From NCBI GenBank assembly GCA_030653435.1, contig JAURZI010000099.1, positions 46,895 to 110,894 of the forward strand: a stretch of 64,000 nt of DNA, read 5' to 3'. Below are positions 9,144 through 20,253 of this stretch, piece after piece; the first letter of the stretch is position 1, and every line of letters begins with the position of its first letter. Both the position numbers and the translations under genes were made by a program. The notes under the pieces are model-generated. The model was given only the letters and a program-made list of their open reading frames with translations. It had not been told where the DNA came from and did no database searches. Source of the stretch: Methylovulum sp. GTDB taxonomy: Bacteria; Pseudomonadota; Gammaproteobacteria; Methylococcales; Methylomonadaceae.

Positions 9144-9620
9144 CTATGAATCGCGCGGAGTCGTGCGACCCAAGCCGAACGACTCTGCCAGCATCAGTAT
9201 CACCCCCAGCGTAATGGCAGCATCCGCAACATTAAAAGCCGGCCAATGCCATGTGTTGTAATAAACATCCATGAAATCGATGACATAACCATAAGCCAGG
9301 CGATCTATCAAATTGCCCACCGCACCGCCCAACACCAGCGATAACGCCACCGCCACCAAGGTTTCATGTTTCTGCAACCGCGCCAGCCAGACCGTGATGC
9401 CCACACTGATGACCAATGCCAGGCCTGCAAAAAACCAGCGTTGCCAGCCGCCTGCTTCACTCAAAAAGCTGAACGCCGCTCCGGTATTATGGACATAAGT
9501 CAGGTTAAACGACGGCAGCAGCGGTATCGACTGGTATAGCTGCATATTGGCGTCGATGAGCAACTTGCTGGCCTGATCCAAAGCCAGCGCCAATAATGAC
9601 AACCACAACCACTTAAGCAT
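9144..9620 (-). CDS. lspA: Lipoprotein signal peptidase (signal peptidase II)
   Basis: The 158-residue protein with four membrane helices carries the SPase II motifs: the N-terminal [47 protein letters not shown] with the first catalytic Asp region, and [11 protein letters not shown] with the second catalytic Asp. It cleaves prolipoproteins after lipidation of the +1 cysteine at the inner membrane. The start overlaps the ileS stop by 8 nt, consistent with the usual ribF-ileS-lspA operon. Confidence 0.95.
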   Translation of the reverse strand: MLKWLWLSLLALALDQASKLLIDANMQLYQSIPLLPSFNLTYVHNTGAAFSFLSEAGGWQRWFFAGLALVISVGITVWLARLQKHETLVAVALSLVLGGAVGNLIDRLAYGYVIDFMDVYYNTWHWPAFNVADAAITLGVILMLAESFGLGRTTPRDS

Positions 9621-12438
9621 AACGCCTCACTTCGCCGATGCCCGCGACATTTTCGATACAACGACCGCAGAGTTCCGGGTGTTCTGAAGATTCACCTATG
9701 TCGTGGTGTTGATGCCAGCAGCGCACACATTTTTGATGCCCGGACACCAGGACTTTTAATTTAACGCCGTCGATTTCGGTGGGCATGGCATCGTCAGGGC
9801 AAAATTGCTCGGAAATGACGGCAGCGTTAGACGTGATGAAAATAAAATGCAACTCGCCCGCCAGACGATTTAGGTCCGCAAAATAATCGCTATTGCAATA
9901 CAGCTCGATTTCAGCATTCAGCGATGCGCCAATATCACCTTTGGCGCGGCTTTTTTCCAGCTCTTTGCTGACTTCGGTCCGCACCGCCATGATTTTTTGC
10001 CAGAATTCGCGGTTCAACGGGGAATCCGCATCCAATTCGACCAAACCTGGGTACCACGTTTCCAGAAACACCGACTCACTGCGCGCACCCGGCAGGTATT
10101 GCCAGATTTCATCGGCGGTATAGCTGAGTATCGGCGCCAGCCACCGCGTCAACGCTTCCAGGACATGATACATCGCGGTTTGCGCGGAACGTCGCGCCAA
10201 ACCGTCGGCCTTGGCGGTGTATTGGCGGTCTTTGATAATATCCAGATAAAATCCGCCCAGATCAATCACGCAAAAATGATGCACTTTTTGATAAATGGCC
10301 TGAAACTGGTACGTGTCGTAAGCGGATTTGACTTCTTCCTGCAACAGATAAGCCCGATCTACGACCCAGCGGTCCAGCGCCAGCAAATCCTGAGTTGAGA
10401 CTTTATGCAGCGCAGGGTCAAAATCATCCAAGTTGGACAGTAAGAAGCGGGCGGTATTTCTAAGCCGCCTGTAGCCGTCGGAAGTGCGTTCGAGAATCTC
10501 GTCAGACACACGCATTTCGCCCCGGTAATCGGTGGCGGCAACCCATAAGCGCAGCACGTCGGCACCCAGGTTTTTCATGACCGATTGCGGAGGAATGACA
10601 TTGCCTTTGGATTTGGACATTTTTTCGCCTTTGGCATCGACGGTAAAGCCATGCGTCAACACGGCCTTATAGGGGGCAATCGCGTTCATTGCCACCGATG
10701 TCAGCAACGAGGATTGAAACCAGCCACGGTGCTGATCCGAACCTTCCAGATACAAATCCGCCGGAAAATGCAGCCCTTCTCGTCGTTCCAGCACGGCGGC
10801 ATGCGTGACGCCGGAATCAAACCAGACATCCAGCGTATCGGTTATTTTGTCGTAGTCACCCGCTTCCACGCCCAGCAACTCTTCGGCCGCCAGACTAAAC
10901 CAGGCCTCTATGCCTTGTTGCTCAATGCGTTTGGCGACTTGCTCGATCAACTCGGCAGTGCGCGGATGCAGCTCACCTGTTTCTTTATGCACAAACAGCG
11001 TAATCGGCACGCCCCAGGTGCGCTGGCGGGAAATACACCAGTCCGGGCGACCGGTCACCATGCTTTCAATGCGCGCCTGGCCCCAGTCAGGAATCCAATC
11101 CACGCGCTTGATTTCATCCAGCGCCTGTTCGCGCAGATGGTGTTTATCCATCGCGATAAACCACTGCGGTGTGGCGCGGAAAATAATCGGCGTATGATGC
11201 CGCCAGCAATGCGGATAACTGTGCAGAATAGCGTGGTGATGCAACAGTTTACCGTTGGCGTCCAGCACGTCGATAACATGGGCGTTGGCATTAAACACAT
11301 GCTCTCCGGCAAACAACTCGGTGCCGGGCAGGAACACGCCATCGCTGCCGACCGGATTATCTATGGCCAAGCCGTACCGTCGGCCGACAACATAATCGTC
11401 CTGGCCGTGTCCGGGTGCGGTATGCACCGCTCCGGTACCGGCCTCGACAGTGACATGGTCGCCCAGCACTATCGGCACTTGCCGGTCATAAAAAGGATGT
11501 TGCAACAACTGGTGCTCCCATGCCGAACCCTTGCAATAGCCGACAACATGGTGGTTTTGGATGTCATAGCGCAACATCGTGTCTTTCAACAAAGCTTCGG
11601 CAACAACCAGACGTTCGTGTACGCCATCTTTTTCACATTGTACAACGGCATATTCAATATCGGCATTCAGCGCGACGCCCTGGTTGGCAGGCAAGGTCCA
11701 CGGCGTGGTCGTCCAAATGACTACCGACAACGGCCCTTGCCCCTCGTGCTCAGGCGCATGGTGGCAACAAGCCATAAAGCCCGCTTCGTCCAGCACCTGA
11801 AAACGCACATCAATGGCAGGCGAATGCTTGTCTTCGTACTCCACTTCCGCTTCCGCCAGCGCCGAACCGCAATCGGTGCACCAATGCACCGGCTTGGCGC
11901 CTTTGCTGATATGGCTGTTTTGGCTGATTTTGCCGAGTGCCCGGACAATATCGGCTTCAAACGTATAATCCATCGTCAGGTAAGGCCGCTCCCAATCGCC
12001 GAAAACCCCCAGGCGGACAAAGGCTTCTTTCTGCAGGCTGACTTGTTTGCCCGCGTAGTCACGGCAAGCCTTGCGGAATTCCGCAGGCGAAACCTTAACG
12101 CCCGCCTTGCCGATTTTCTTTTCGACCATCAGTTCAATCGGCAAACCGTGGCAGTCCCAACCGGGTATGTAGGGTGCATCAAAACCGCTTAGGGTTTTTG
12201 CTTTGACAATAATGTCTTTGAGCACCTTATTGACGGCATGGCCGATATGGATTTCACCGTTGGCATACGGCGGGCCGTCATGTAGCACAAACACATGCCG
12301 TCCGGCGCAGTTTGCGCGGATTTTTTGATACAAGTCCGCCGCCTGCCATTTTTTCAGGCGTTCCGGCTCGCGTTGCGCCAGATTGCCTTTCATCGGGAAT
12401 CCGGTGTTCGGTAAATTCAGGGTTTTTTTATAATCCAT
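9613..12438 (-). CDS. ileS: Isoleucyl-tRNA synthetase
   Basis: A class I synthetase of 941 residues. ATP-site motifs are [13 protein letters not shown] near the N terminus and [12 protein letters not shown] around residue 610; the editing (CP1) domain contains [12 protein letters not shown]; the C terminus ends in a zinc ribbon with CVRCW and CGRC. It charges tRNA-Ile and hydrolyses mischarged Val. I chose ATG 12438 ([18 protein letters not shown]), matching the family start; a TTG three codons upstream is in frame. This is the IleS1 (bacterial) type with the C-terminal zinc finger, usually mupirocin-sensitive. Operon order ribF-ileS-lspA is kept. Confidence 0.97.
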   Translation of the reverse strand: MDYKKTLNLPNTGFPMKGNLAQREPERLKKWQAADLYQKIRANCAGRHVFVLHDGPPYANGEIHIGHAVNKVLKDIIVKAKTLSGFDAPYIPGWDCHGLPIELMVEKKIGKAGVKVSPAEFRKACRDYAGKQVSLQKEAFVRLGVFGDWERPYLTMDYTFEADIVRALGKISQNSHISKGAKPVHWCTDCGSALAEAEVEYEDKHSPAIDVRFQVLDEAGFMACCHHAPEHEGQGPLSVVIWTTTPWTLPANQGVALNADIEYAVVQCEKDGVHERLVVAEALLKDTMLRYDIQNHHVVGYCKGSAWEHQLLQHPFYDRQVPIVLGDHVTVEAGTGAVHTAPGHGQDDYVVGRRYGLAIDNPVGSDGVFLPGTELFAGEHVFNANAHVIDVLDANGKLLHHHAILHSYPHCWRHHTPIIFRATPQWFIAMDKHHLREQALDEIKRVDWIPDWGQARIESMVTGRPDWCISRQRTWGVPITLFVHKETGELHPRTAELIEQVAKRIEQQGIEAWFSLAAEELLGVEAGDYDKITDTLDVWFDSGVTHAAVLERREGLHFPADLYLEGSDQHRGWFQSSLLTSVAMNAIAPYKAVLTHGFTVDAKGEKMSKSKGNVIPPQSVMKNLGADVLRLWVAATDYRGEMRVSDEILERTSDGYRRLRNTARFLLSNLDDFDPALHKVSTQDLLALDRWVVDRAYLLQEEVKSAYDTYQFQAIYQKVHHFCVIDLGGFYLDIIKDRQYTAKADGLARRSAQTAMYHVLEALTRWLAPILSYTADEIWQYLPGARSESVFLETWYPGLVELDADSPLNREFWQKIMAVRTEVSKELEKSRAKGDIGASLNAEIELYCNSDYFADLNRLAGELHFIFITSNAAVISEQFCPDDAMPTEIDGVKLKVLVSGHQKCVRCWHQHHDIGESSEHPELCGRCIENVAGIGEVRRYA

Positions 12439-12503
12439 GGTTTGCAAGCTCTTGTCTTAAAATTTTTTGTTCATCCGCATTGTTTACGATGCGGGTATTG
12501 GTT

Positions 12504-13439
12504 TTAGCTGACGTTGGCAAAAAATTTCCTGGCCTCGGCCACATCCTGGACTATCTGCGCTTTCAAATCTTCCGCTGACTGAAAGCGAATTTCGTCCCTG
12601 ATCTTTTGTTTAAAATGCACTTCCACATAACGCCCGTAGATTTCGCTGTTAAAATCGAATAAATGCGTTTCCAGAATGACCTTAGAGCCGCCCACAAACG
12701 TGGGCCGGATTCCGACATTGGCGATGCCTTGAATCTCCAGATCATCAATGCCCGTCATGGTAACGGCAAATACGCCGTTAACCGGCGTATTTTTTCTAAA
12801 CATTTTGATATTCGCGGTAGGGTAACCGATAGTCCGGCCGCGCTTGTCGCCATGTGCAACCCGGCCGCACACCGAAAAGCAACGTCCCAGCATGTGTTGT
12901 GCCTGTTCCAGGTTGCCTGCACCCAGCGCATCCCTAATCAATGTGCTGCTAACCCTTATCCCCGCCGACTGATAGGATCCGGTATCTTCGACGCTAAAGC
13001 CATGCGCCTTGCCTTTTGCCTTAAGCAAGGCAAAATTACCGCGCCGCGCTTTGCCAAAATGAAAATCGTCGCCGATTACCAAGTGTTTGATATTCAGTTT
13101 TTTTATCAGGATCTCATCAATAAACTGCCCGGCATCAAAATTGGCAAAATGGCGGTTAAATCGCACGACCAGCAAATCATCGACCGGTAAGGCTGAAAAC
13201 TGCAACACTTTCTCGCGCAAACACATCAAGCGCGGCGGCTCATTGTCCTTGAGGAAATATTCCAGCGGCTGGGGCTCAAAAATCATGATGACTACCGGCA
13301 GCCCTAATGCCTCCCCACACACCACCAGTTTTTTTATAACTTCTTTATGGCCTAAATGCACACCGTCAAAATTGCCTATCGTCAGTACACAACCGTTTTC
13401 GAACGGCTCCAAATGGGATAATCCTCTAATTATTCGCAT
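12504..13439 (-). CDS. ribF: Bifunctional riboflavin kinase / FMN adenylyltransferase
   Basis: The 311-residue RibF has the N-terminal adenylyltransferase nucleotidyl motif TIGNFDGVHLGH (about 21-32), the flavin loop VIGDDFHFGKARRGN, and VSSTLIRDALGAG, then the C-terminal kinase domain with GYPTANI and the Mg-ATP region. It converts riboflavin to FMN and FMN to FAD, supplying cofactor for flavoproteins such as the large oxidoreductase at 41-44.7 kb. It is first in the ribF-ileS-lspA operon, 65 bp before ileS. Confidence 0.96.
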   Translation of the reverse strand: MRIIRGLSHLEPFENGCVLTIGNFDGVHLGHKEVIKKLVVCGEALGLPVVIMIFEPQPLEYFLKDNEPPRLMCLREKVLQFSALPVDDLLVVRFNRHFANFDAGQFIDEILIKKLNIKHLVIGDDFHFGKARRGNFALLKAKGKAHGFSVEDTGSYQSAGIRVSSTLIRDALGAGNLEQAQHMLGRCFSVCGRVAHGDKRGRTIGYPTANIKMFRKNTPVNGVFAVTMTGIDDLEIQGIANVGIRPTFVGGSKVILETHLFDFNSEIYGRYVEVHFKQKIRDEIRFQSAEDLKAQIVQDVAEARKFFANVS

Positions 13440-13503
13440 GGATCTTATGATGACAAAAAAATTTTCATTCTATCATACGTGGTTGTTTGTGCCGTAGTAA
13501 GTC

Positions 13504-13568
13504 GGGCGCGTTATGCGCGCCACGGAGGTAGTTAAAGGTAGCGCGAAGAAGGCGTGCACGGCGCGCCC
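13504..13568. repeat. REP-like inverted repeat
   Basis: GGGCGCGTTATGCGCGCC (13504-13521) faces GGCGTGCACGGCGCGCCC (13551-13568), an imperfect 18-bp inverted repeat with 29-bp spacer. Its core GGGCGCGCCGTG is shared with the element at 20731-20808, so both belong to one dispersed palindromic family. Confidence 0.6.
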
Positions 13569-13655
13569 TTCTGCTGACGTCTTACCTGCGTGTAAGGCAA
13601 ATGCTATGATAGATATACAACGTATTGAATATTTCCCGACCGGCCGGAGTAATTA

Positions 13656-14354
13656 ATGACAGAACCTGATAAAGACGCGGCAGATTTCTTCGACACCTGG
13701 GTCATCTACCGTAGCATCGTCGCCCATAACAATATGTTTCACCGCGAAATTTACGCCGATGTCGCCGAGTTTTTGGCGGGCCTGGGCGACGGGTTTTCGA
13801 TGCTGGATTTGGGCTGCGGCGATGCGGCCTGTTTGGCGCCGGTGTTGGCCGGAGCCGCTATAATGGAGTATCGCGGCGTTGACCTTTCGGAAACCGCCCT
13901 CCAGCTTGCCGCTAAAAACCTAGCGGCGCTGCCTTGCCCAGTAAGCTTGCAGCAAACTGATTTATTGCAGGCTTTGCATGAAAATCCAACGCAATACGAT
14001 GTCATTTTTTCCAGTTTCGCCGTGCATCATTTAAGCTTGCCGCAAAAAACAGCGTTTTTTCGGGCCGCGCATAGCCGTCTTAACCATAACGGCAGATTGC
14101 TGCTGATAGATACCGTGCGTGCAGAGGGAGAAGATTTGCCAGCCTATTTGCACGCCTATTGCCAATGGATAGACAAGGATTGGATAGGCATAACACCGGA
14201 AGAAAAGGCCGTCGCCTGCGAACATATCATGGAATATGATTTTCCTGAAAACATGTCCACGCTGTCGGCCATTTCCGCCCAGGCCGGATTTACATCCTGC
14301 TGCCAGCTAAACCAGTACCGCTGGCATAGGGTGCTGTGTTTTCAATCGGTTTAG
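13656..14354 (+). CDS. Class I SAM-dependent methyltransferase, substrate unknown
   Basis: The 232-residue protein has SAM motif I LDLGCGDAACLAPVL (about 50-64), motif II YRGVDLSETALQLA with the acidic residue at the end of strand 2, and motif IV DVIFSSFAVHHLSLPQK. This is the Methyltransf_12/25 type fold. There is no signal peptide. The N-terminal FFDTWVIYRSIVAHNNMFHR is not a substrate signature I recognise. A CCGGAG SD lies 8 nt upstream of the ATG. It is a single gene flanked by a REP-like repeat and a convergent terminator, so context gives no substrate clue. Confidence 0.75.
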   Translation: MTEPDKDAADFFDTWVIYRSIVAHNNMFHREIYADVAEFLAGLGDGFSMLDLGCGDAACLAPVLAGAAIMEYRGVDLSETALQLAAKNLAALPCPVSLQQTDLLQALHENPTQYDVIFSSFAVHHLSLPQKTAFFRAAHSRLNHNGRLLLIDTVRAEGEDLPAYLHAYCQWIDKDWIGITPEEKAVACEHIMEYDFPENMSTLSAISAQAGFTSCCQLNQYRWHRVLCFQSV

Positions 14355-14360
14355 CAAGCG

Positions 14361-14391
14361 CATTCCGGGCAACGCCAAGCGCCCCGGAATG
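14361..14391. terminator. Convergent terminator between methyltransferase and tex
   Basis: CATTCCGGG (14361-14369) pairs perfectly with CCCGGAATG (14383-14391), followed on the plus strand by TCAGACTTATTTTTT. It sits between two convergent genes. Confidence 0.75.
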
Positions 14392-14397
14392 TCAGAC

Positions 14398-16692
14398 TTA
14401 TTTTTTCAACGCCTTGGCATAAGCATGGGCAAAAGCGCCCGGCAATGGCTTTTCGGCTGCGGGTTTGGCTTTTTGTTGCGGCCTGACGCTTGACTTGCCA
14501 GGCGCAACTGATACGCCGATATCGGCTTTATCGACCGAGGTTTTCATGGACAAGGAAATACGCTTGCGCTCAACATCCACTTCCAGCACCTTAACCTGCA
14601 CCATATCCCCGGTTTTGACGGCTTCCCTGGGATCTTTAATATAGGTGTCGGACAAGTGCGAGATATGCACCAATCCATCCTGGTGCACGCCTATATCGAC
14701 AAATGCGCCAAAATTGGCGACATTGGTCACCACCCCAGCCAGACTCATGCCGGGCTCAAGGTCAGAGATTTTTTCTATACCCGCTTTAAATTCGACGCTT
14801 TTAAATTCCGGCCTAGGATCGCGCCCCGGTTTTTCCAACTCTTGCAGAATATCGGTAACGGTAGGCAAACCAAATTGTGCATTCGTGTACTTGGACGGCT
14901 CCAGCCTACGCAGAAACTGGCTTTGGCCGATAAGTTCGCGCACCGGTTTGCCGGTATCGACAATAATGGCTTCAACCACGGGATAGGTTTCGGGATGCAC
15001 GGCAGACGCATCCAACGGATTATCGCCGTTCATGATGCGTAAAAAACCTGCCGCCTGCTCATAAGCCTTGTCGCCCAAACGAGGGACTTTTTTCAATTGT
15101 TTGCGGTTGGCGAACGGGCCGTGTTCATTGCGGTAGGCGACGATATTTTCACTGACGCTGCTGGACAAGCCCGACACCCGTTTCAGCAAAAACACCGATG
15201 CCGTGTTCACATCGACGCCGACGGCGTTTACACAATCTTCAACAACGGCATCCAGGCCACGCGCCAGCTGGACCTGATTGACATCATGCTGGTATTGGCC
15301 GACGCCTATTGCCTTGGGGTCAATCTTGACCAGTTCCGCCAACGGATCTTGCAAGCGTCTGGCAATAGAAACCGCGCCGCGCAATGAGACATCGAGGCCA
15401 GGAAATTCCTTGGCGGCAAGCTCGGACGCCGAATACACCGAAGCGCCCGCTTCCGACACCATCACTTTACTGAAATGCAAATCCTTGTGCTGTTTCAGCA
15501 CATCCGCAACCAGCTGGTCGGTTTCCCTGGAACCCGTGCCGTTACCGATACTGACCAGATTAACCCGATGCTGTTGTATCAGTTTTGCCAACGCCGCAAT
15601 CGACTCATCCCATTGTTTGCGCGGTGGATGCGGGTATATGGTGTCGGTGGCCAGCACCTTGCCGGTGGCATCGACAATAGCGACTTTAACGCCGGTGCGT
15701 ATGCCGGGATCAAGGCCCATCGTGGCTTTGGCCCCGGCTGGAGCCGCCAGCAGCAAGTCGCGCAGATTGCTGGAAAATACCCTGATGGCTTCCAGTTCCG
15801 CAGCCTCCCGCAAACGCTGTTTCAAATCCAGGTCTATGCGCGTGTACAGTTTGATTTTCCATGCGTAACGGGCTGTTTCCGCCAGCCAGGCGTCAGCGGG
15901 TTTGCCCAGGTCAGTCACATTAAGATGGCGCGAAACAAACTGTGCACAACGCTCATGCTCTTCCTTGTCATCCGCCGCCGGTTTAAGGTCCAGCGCCAGC
16001 ACACTCTCGTTGCGCCCGCGAAACAGCGCCAAGGCCCGGTGCGAGGGGATTTTATTGATAGCTTCGCTGTAATCGAAATAATCCTTGAATTTTTCCGCTT
16101 GCTGTTCTTTGCCGGACACCACGGTCGCATGGACTATGCCTTTTTGCCAGACCCGTTCACGCAGTTCCGCCAGCAGTTCCGCCTGCTCGGATAACCGCTC
16201 CATAATGATCTGCCTGGCGCCGTCCAACGCCGCAGCACTGTCCGCCACGCCTTTGTCGCTGTCTATATAGTCGGCGGCGATGTGTTCGGGAATTAAGCTG
16301 CGATCATCCAGCAAGGCGTCCGCCAAAGGCTCCAGGCCTGCTTCGCGGGCGATCTGCGCTTTGGTGCGACGCTTGGGTTTATACGGCAGGTACAAGTCTT
16401 CCAACAGCGTTTTGGTGTCCGCCGCATTGATGGCGAGTTCCAGCTCCGGCGTCAGTTTGTCTTGCGCCCTGATGCTATCCAGTATGCTGTTGCGGCGGTC
16501 GTTGAGTTCGCGCAAATAAACCAGACGCTCCTCCAGCATACGCAATTGCGTGTCGTCCAGCCCTCCCGTCATTTCCTTACGGTAACGGGCAATAAACGGC
16601 ACCGTGGCCCCTTCATCCAGCAATGCGACAGCCGCGCTGACTTGTTTGATGTTTACAGATAATTCTTTGGCAATACGGTCAATTACGTCCAT
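14398..16692 (-). CDS. tex: Tex family transcription accessory / RNA-binding protein
   Basis: 764 residues in the Tex order: N-terminal helical domain ([33 protein letters not shown]), YqgF-like RNase H fold ([16 protein letters not shown]), helix-hairpin-helix motifs ([42 protein letters not shown]), and a C-terminal S1 RNA-binding domain ([20 protein letters not shown], about 650-720) with a basic tail. Tex binds nucleic acid and affects transcription and stress tolerance; no enzymatic activity is firmly established. Length is normal for the family. It is monocistronic, with a convergent terminator at its 3' end. Confidence 0.95.
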   Translation of the reverse strand: MDVIDRIAKELSVNIKQVSAAVALLDEGATVPFIARYRKEMTGGLDDTQLRMLEERLVYLRELNDRRNSILDSIRAQDKLTPELELAINAADTKTLLEDLYLPYKPKRRTKAQIAREAGLEPLADALLDDRSLIPEHIAADYIDSDKGVADSAAALDGARQIIMERLSEQAELLAELRERVWQKGIVHATVVSGKEQQAEKFKDYFDYSEAINKIPSHRALALFRGRNESVLALDLKPAADDKEEHERCAQFVSRHLNVTDLGKPADAWLAETARYAWKIKLYTRIDLDLKQRLREAAELEAIRVFSSNLRDLLLAAPAGAKATMGLDPGIRTGVKVAIVDATGKVLATDTIYPHPPRKQWDESIAALAKLIQQHRVNLVSIGNGTGSRETDQLVADVLKQHKDLHFSKVMVSEAGASVYSASELAAKEFPGLDVSLRGAVSIARRLQDPLAELVKIDPKAIGVGQYQHDVNQVQLARGLDAVVEDCVNAVGVDVNTASVFLLKRVSGLSSSVSENIVAYRNEHGPFANRKQLKKVPRLGDKAYEQAAGFLRIMNGDNPLDASAVHPETYPVVEAIIVDTGKPVRELIGQSQFLRRLEPSKYTNAQFGLPTVTDILQELEKPGRDPRPEFKSVEFKAGIEKISDLEPGMSLAGVVTNVANFGAFVDIGVHQDGLVHISHLSDTYIKDPREAVKTGDMVQVKVLEVDVERKRISLSMKTSVDKADIGVSVAPGKSSVRPQQKAKPAAEKPLPGAFAHAYAKALKK

Positions 16693-16824
16693 TTCTTAAT
16701 GTGTTATGCGGTTTAAAAAGAGGGCGCATTGTAGCAGTTGGGTAACGGTAAGTTCATTATTCCTGAATGTGAGAAAAATCAGCGGGGCAGGCTTGTGTCG
16801 ACAATCGCACGACTGCGGGGGCAG

Positions 16825-18216
16825 CTATCGTTGCCAACGCTGAAAACGGTGCTGCAAAAACTCGGCGGTTTCATTCATCAGCAGCGCGGCTATCTGGTCA
16901 ACATGGCGGTTATGCCAGTCCTGTAAAGCTGTGCCTTGCACCCATTGGTTAAAAGCACCCAAAGCCGGGCCGCAATGCACCTGAAAATTGACCCGTTGGC
17001 TGATATCGCCAGCCGCAGCAAGGCGCATCGTATGGATAAAATACCAGCGAAATATCAAGGCCATTTTCACTTTCGGCTGCTGTTCCGCGCGGGCAATTTC
17101 AGCAGGCATTTCAGATAGATAATAGCTTTTGGTTTCACTATAGACATCGTCAAAACTGCGCCCGAAAAACTTTTCCTGTATCTGTTTTCGGGTTGCAGAA
17201 TCAATCGCGTCCAGCGAACTGTGGTTACGCCACAGATCATGCAGCTTATTGGCCCTGGCCGGGAAGAACACGCTTTTTTTCATGACTTGCACCCTGGCGC
17301 CCAACTCAAACATATCGCCGGCCGGAGCATAATCGGTATCCTGGACATTAAGTTCCTGGAGCATATCTTTAACGGCTGCGCTGGTCCCGGCTTCGACGCT
17401 GCACTGGTTGATCGAGCCGGTCAGAATAAAGTCGGCGCCCAATACGAAAGCCGACGCCGCCGACTCCGGCGTGCCGATACCGCCGCCGGCACCCACCCTG
17501 ACTGGTTGATGGTATTGATAACGTTGCTGCATGCTATCGCGCAAGCGGATCATCGCCGGTATCAGCACGGCGGCATTACCCATATCGGTATGTCCGCCGG
17601 AATCCGCCTCCACGCACACATCGGATGCCAACGGCAAACGCTCAGACAATGCCGCCTCCTCTGCGTTGATCTGCCCCTGTTGTAACAATCTTTCCACGAT
17701 CTGCTTGGGCGCAGGACTTAAAAACAACTCCGCAATTTCGGGACGGGAGAGCTTTGCCATCAGTCGATGGCGCGCCACCGGATGGCCTTCGGCATTGCGC
17801 TGCAAACCGCTTAAACGGAACTTGACCAAAGCCGGTGTGACCTGCATAAACGCCGAAGCTTCGATATTGCTCACCCCATAACGCAGGAACATATCCACGG
17901 CAGCCATTTCCATATCGGGCCGGGCCAAATTGCACAACAAGTTCATGCCATAGCCGGTATCGCCGCCCAGCGCCAGTTGTATGGCTTTGATATTTTCCTC
18001 AATCACCGGCAAGCTCAAGCCGCCGGTGCCGAAAAATGCCAGATAACCCGCCTGCGCCATGCGTATCACCAACTCCTTCGACGCGATGCCTTTAACCATA
18101 GCTCCGCTCACATAAGCATAACGGATGCCGTAATCCTGTTTGAAAGCCTCGGAACCTAAACTTTCGGCACTAATCATGGGCTTGCCCTGAGCTGTATTGC
18201 AGGAAACCTTTATCAA
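16825..18216 (-). CDS. PfaD-like trans-acting enoyl reductase (2-nitropropane dioxygenase superfamily)
   Basis: The 463-residue protein matches the PfaD/trans-ER family: YAYVSGAMVKGIASKELVIR near residue 33, GYGMNLLCN, VEADSGGHTD, VGAGGGIGTPESAASAFVLG and GADFILTGSINQCSVEAGTS form the FMN-binding TIM barrel. The C-terminal part (VKMALIFRWYFIHTMRLA, then GPALGAFNQWVQGT) is the family-specific cap. In PUFA and trans-AT polyketide synthases this enzyme reduces enoyl-ACP intermediates in trans. No PKS, ACP or other pfa gene is adjacent, so it is an orphan here. The start could be TTG 18216 or ATG 18177; I kept the longer form. Confidence 0.82.
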   Translation of the reverse strand: MIKVSCNTAQGKPMISAESLGSEAFKQDYGIRYAYVSGAMVKGIASKELVIRMAQAGYLAFFGTGGLSLPVIEENIKAIQLALGGDTGYGMNLLCNLARPDMEMAAVDMFLRYGVSNIEASAFMQVTPALVKFRLSGLQRNAEGHPVARHRLMAKLSRPEIAELFLSPAPKQIVERLLQQGQINAEEAALSERLPLASDVCVEADSGGHTDMGNAAVLIPAMIRLRDSMQQRYQYHQPVRVGAGGGIGTPESAASAFVLGADFILTGSINQCSVEAGTSAAVKDMLQELNVQDTDYAPAGDMFELGARVQVMKKSVFFPARANKLHDLWRNHSSLDAIDSATRKQIQEKFFGRSFDDVYSETKSYYLSEMPAEIARAEQQPKVKMALIFRWYFIHTMRLAAAGDISQRVNFQVHCGPALGAFNQWVQGTALQDWHNRHVDQIAALLMNETAEFLQHRFQRWQR

Positions 18217-18582
18217 TCACGTGCCCGTCCTCTCTAATGTTGTTAACTCAGGGGTTCAAAAACTGCCGCTATCGCTATCCGCTTAATGGGGTAGCCAGGA
18301 TTGTACGCAACATCCTGTCATCCGGTAAAGGTTCCGTGTCGCCGCAGTCAATGACCGGTAAACAAGCGTATACAACGCCTTCTTTTTGACTATACTCAAT
18401 GCCACTAAAAACACTTTCAAAGTTATCGCATTGTAACGCCCATGTTTATCGGCGATACCGAACAAATGGTCGCAGACCCATTAGCCGCCAAGGCTGTTGA
18501 AACCTGGGCTGGAATAACGCGTTGTGTAGATACCTATGCCCGGCGGGACCGCAATAGTGCGCTGGCCGCGTTTAACTTTTGC
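18217..18582. other. Non-coding stretch between the PfaD-like gene and guaA
   Basis: No supported gene in this part of the 450-bp divergent spacer. A 47-codon plus-strand frame (18441-18584) lacks an SD and ends inside the guaA promoter. Confidence 0.4.
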
Positions 18583-18588
18583 TAGAAT
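18580..18588 (+). promoter_or_regulatory. guaA promoter (extended -10)
   Basis: TGCTAGAAT (TATAAT-like TAGAAT at 18583-18588 preceded by TG) predicts a start near 18595 and a leader of about 70 nt before the guaA GTG. Confidence 0.55.
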
Positions 18589-18666
18589 AGCGCGTAGCCT
18601 GTTGATGCTTGAACACATGGATACATAACGCCAACCCTTATCTTTTCAGCTAACCTTAAGCACACC

Positions 18667-20253
18667 GTGAACCAACTACCCACTCATATCCATACCCACA
18701 AGATCCTGATCCTGGATTTCGGCTCGCAATACACCCAGTTAATCGCCCGCCGCATCCGCGAGATCGGCGTTTATTGCGAAATCTATTCCTGCGAGGCCGG
18801 CGAGGAGGCCATCCAACAATTTGCGCCTAACGGCATTATCTTGTCCGGCGGCCCTGATACCGTCACCAGCGGCGACACGCCCAGGGCGCCGGCTTGCGTG
18901 TTTGCGCTAGGCATTCCCGTGCTGGGCATTTGCTACGGCATGCAAACCATGGCGGAACAATTGGGCGGCAAGGTGGAGTCTTCCAGCCATCGTGAATTCG
19001 GTTATGCCCAAATCAGAGCACGCGGCCACTCTAGGCTATTGCAGGGCATCGAAGACCACTTGTCACCGGAGGGTTTTGGTTTGCTGGATGTCTGGATGAG
19101 CCACGGCGACCGGGTTGTGGCGTTGCCGGACGGCTTTATGCTGATTGCCAGTTCCGACGGCGCGCCGATTGCCGGTATCGCCGATGAAAGCCGGGGCTTT
19201 TATGCCTTGCAGTTCCATCCCGAAGTCACCCACACCCATCAGGGCGGCAGGATATTAGAGCGCTTTGTGCGGGATATTTGTGGCTGTGCGGCCTTGTGGA
19301 CTGCGGATAACATCATTGAGGACAGCATCCGCGTCGTGCGGGAAAAAGTCGGTGACGACCGGGTTATCCTGGGCCTGTCCGGTGGTGTTGATTCGTCGGT
19401 GGTCGCGGCCTTGCTGCATAAAGCGATAGGCGATCAGCTAACTTGCGTGTTTGTCGATACAGGCTTGCTGCGCTTGCATGAAGGCGACCAGGTGATGGCG
19501 ATTTTCGCCGAGCATCTGGGTGTCACGGTGATCCGCGTCAATGCCGAGCAGCGTTATCTGGACGCATTAAGCGGCATCACCGACCCGGAACAAAAGCGCA
19601 AGATTATCGGCAATCTGTTTGTCGAGATTTTCGACGCTGAGGCGGGCAAGCTCAGTGATGCCCGCTGGTTGGCGCAAGGCACGATTTATCCCGATGTGAT
19701 TGAGTCGGCGGGCGCCCAAAGCGGCAAGGCGCATTTGATCAAATCGCATCACAATGTCGGCGGTTTGCCGGAAAACATGACCTTAAAGCTGCTGGAGCCG
19801 TTACGCGAGCTGTTTAAGGATGAGGTGCGGAAGCTGGGCCTGGAGCTGGGCTTGCCGTCCGATATGGTTTATCGCCATCCCTTCCCCGGCCCAGGCTTGG
19901 GCGTCAGGATCTTAGGCGAAGTTAAAAAGGCTTATGCCGATTTATTGCGTCAGGCCGATGCCATTTTTATTGAAGAGCTGTACCGCCATGACCTTTATAA
20001 CAAGGTCAGCCAGGCGTTTGCCGTGTTCTTGCCGGTCAAGTCGGTGGGCGTGATGGGTGATGGTCGGCGTTATGATTACGTCATCGCGATACGCGCCGTC
20101 GAAACCATAGATTTTATGACCGCCCGCTGGGCGCATTTGCCTTACGATTTTCTGGACCTGATTTCCCGGCGCATCATTAATGAAGTGCCCGGAATTTCCC
20201 GCGTCACCTATGACATCAGCGGCAAACCGCCTGCAACCATCGAATGGGAATAG
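18667..20253 (+). CDS. guaA: GMP synthase (glutamine-hydrolysing)
   Basis: 528 residues: class I glutamine amidotransferase domain with the catalytic Cys in [15 protein letters not shown] and the His/Glu pair in [10 protein letters not shown], then the ATP-pyrophosphatase domain with P-loop [15 protein letters not shown], and the C-terminal dimerisation domain ending [12 protein letters not shown]. It converts XMP to GMP. The start is a GTG at 18667 ([21 protein letters not shown] reads as M first). guaB, often upstream, is absent here; instead the stop overlaps the start of tadA by 10 nt. Confidence 0.98.
   Translation: MNQLPTHIHTHKILILDFGSQYTQLIARRIREIGVYCEIYSCEAGEEAIQQFAPNGIILSGGPDTVTSGDTPRAPACVFALGIPVLGICYGMQTMAEQLGGKVESSSHREFGYAQIRARGHSRLLQGIEDHLSPEGFGLLDVWMSHGDRVVALPDGFMLIASSDGAPIAGIADESRGFYALQFHPEVTHTHQGGRILERFVRDICGCAALWTADNIIEDSIRVVREKVGDDRVILGLSGGVDSSVVAALLHKAIGDQLTCVFVDTGLLRLHEGDQVMAIFAEHLGVTVIRVNAEQRYLDALSGITDPEQKRKIIGNLFVEIFDAEAGKLSDARWLAQGTIYPDVIESAGAQSGKAHLIKSHHNVGGLPENMTLKLLEPLRELFKDEVRKLGLELGLPSDMVYRHPFPGPGLGVRILGEVKKAYADLLRQADAIFIEELYRHDLYNKVSQAFAVFLPVKSVGVMGDGRRYDYVIAIRAVETIDFMTARWAHLPYDFLDLISRRIINEVPGISRVTYDISGKPPATIEWE

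Noticed and set aside
10585..12192. 535-codon plus-strand open frame opposite ileS
   Set aside because: It is a complete shadow of ileS; the residues show no domain pattern and ileS motifs are intact on the other strand.
18441..18584. 47-codon frame upstream of guaA
   Set aside because: No SD, ends inside the guaA promoter, no recognisable features; the reading resembles coding but support is too weak.
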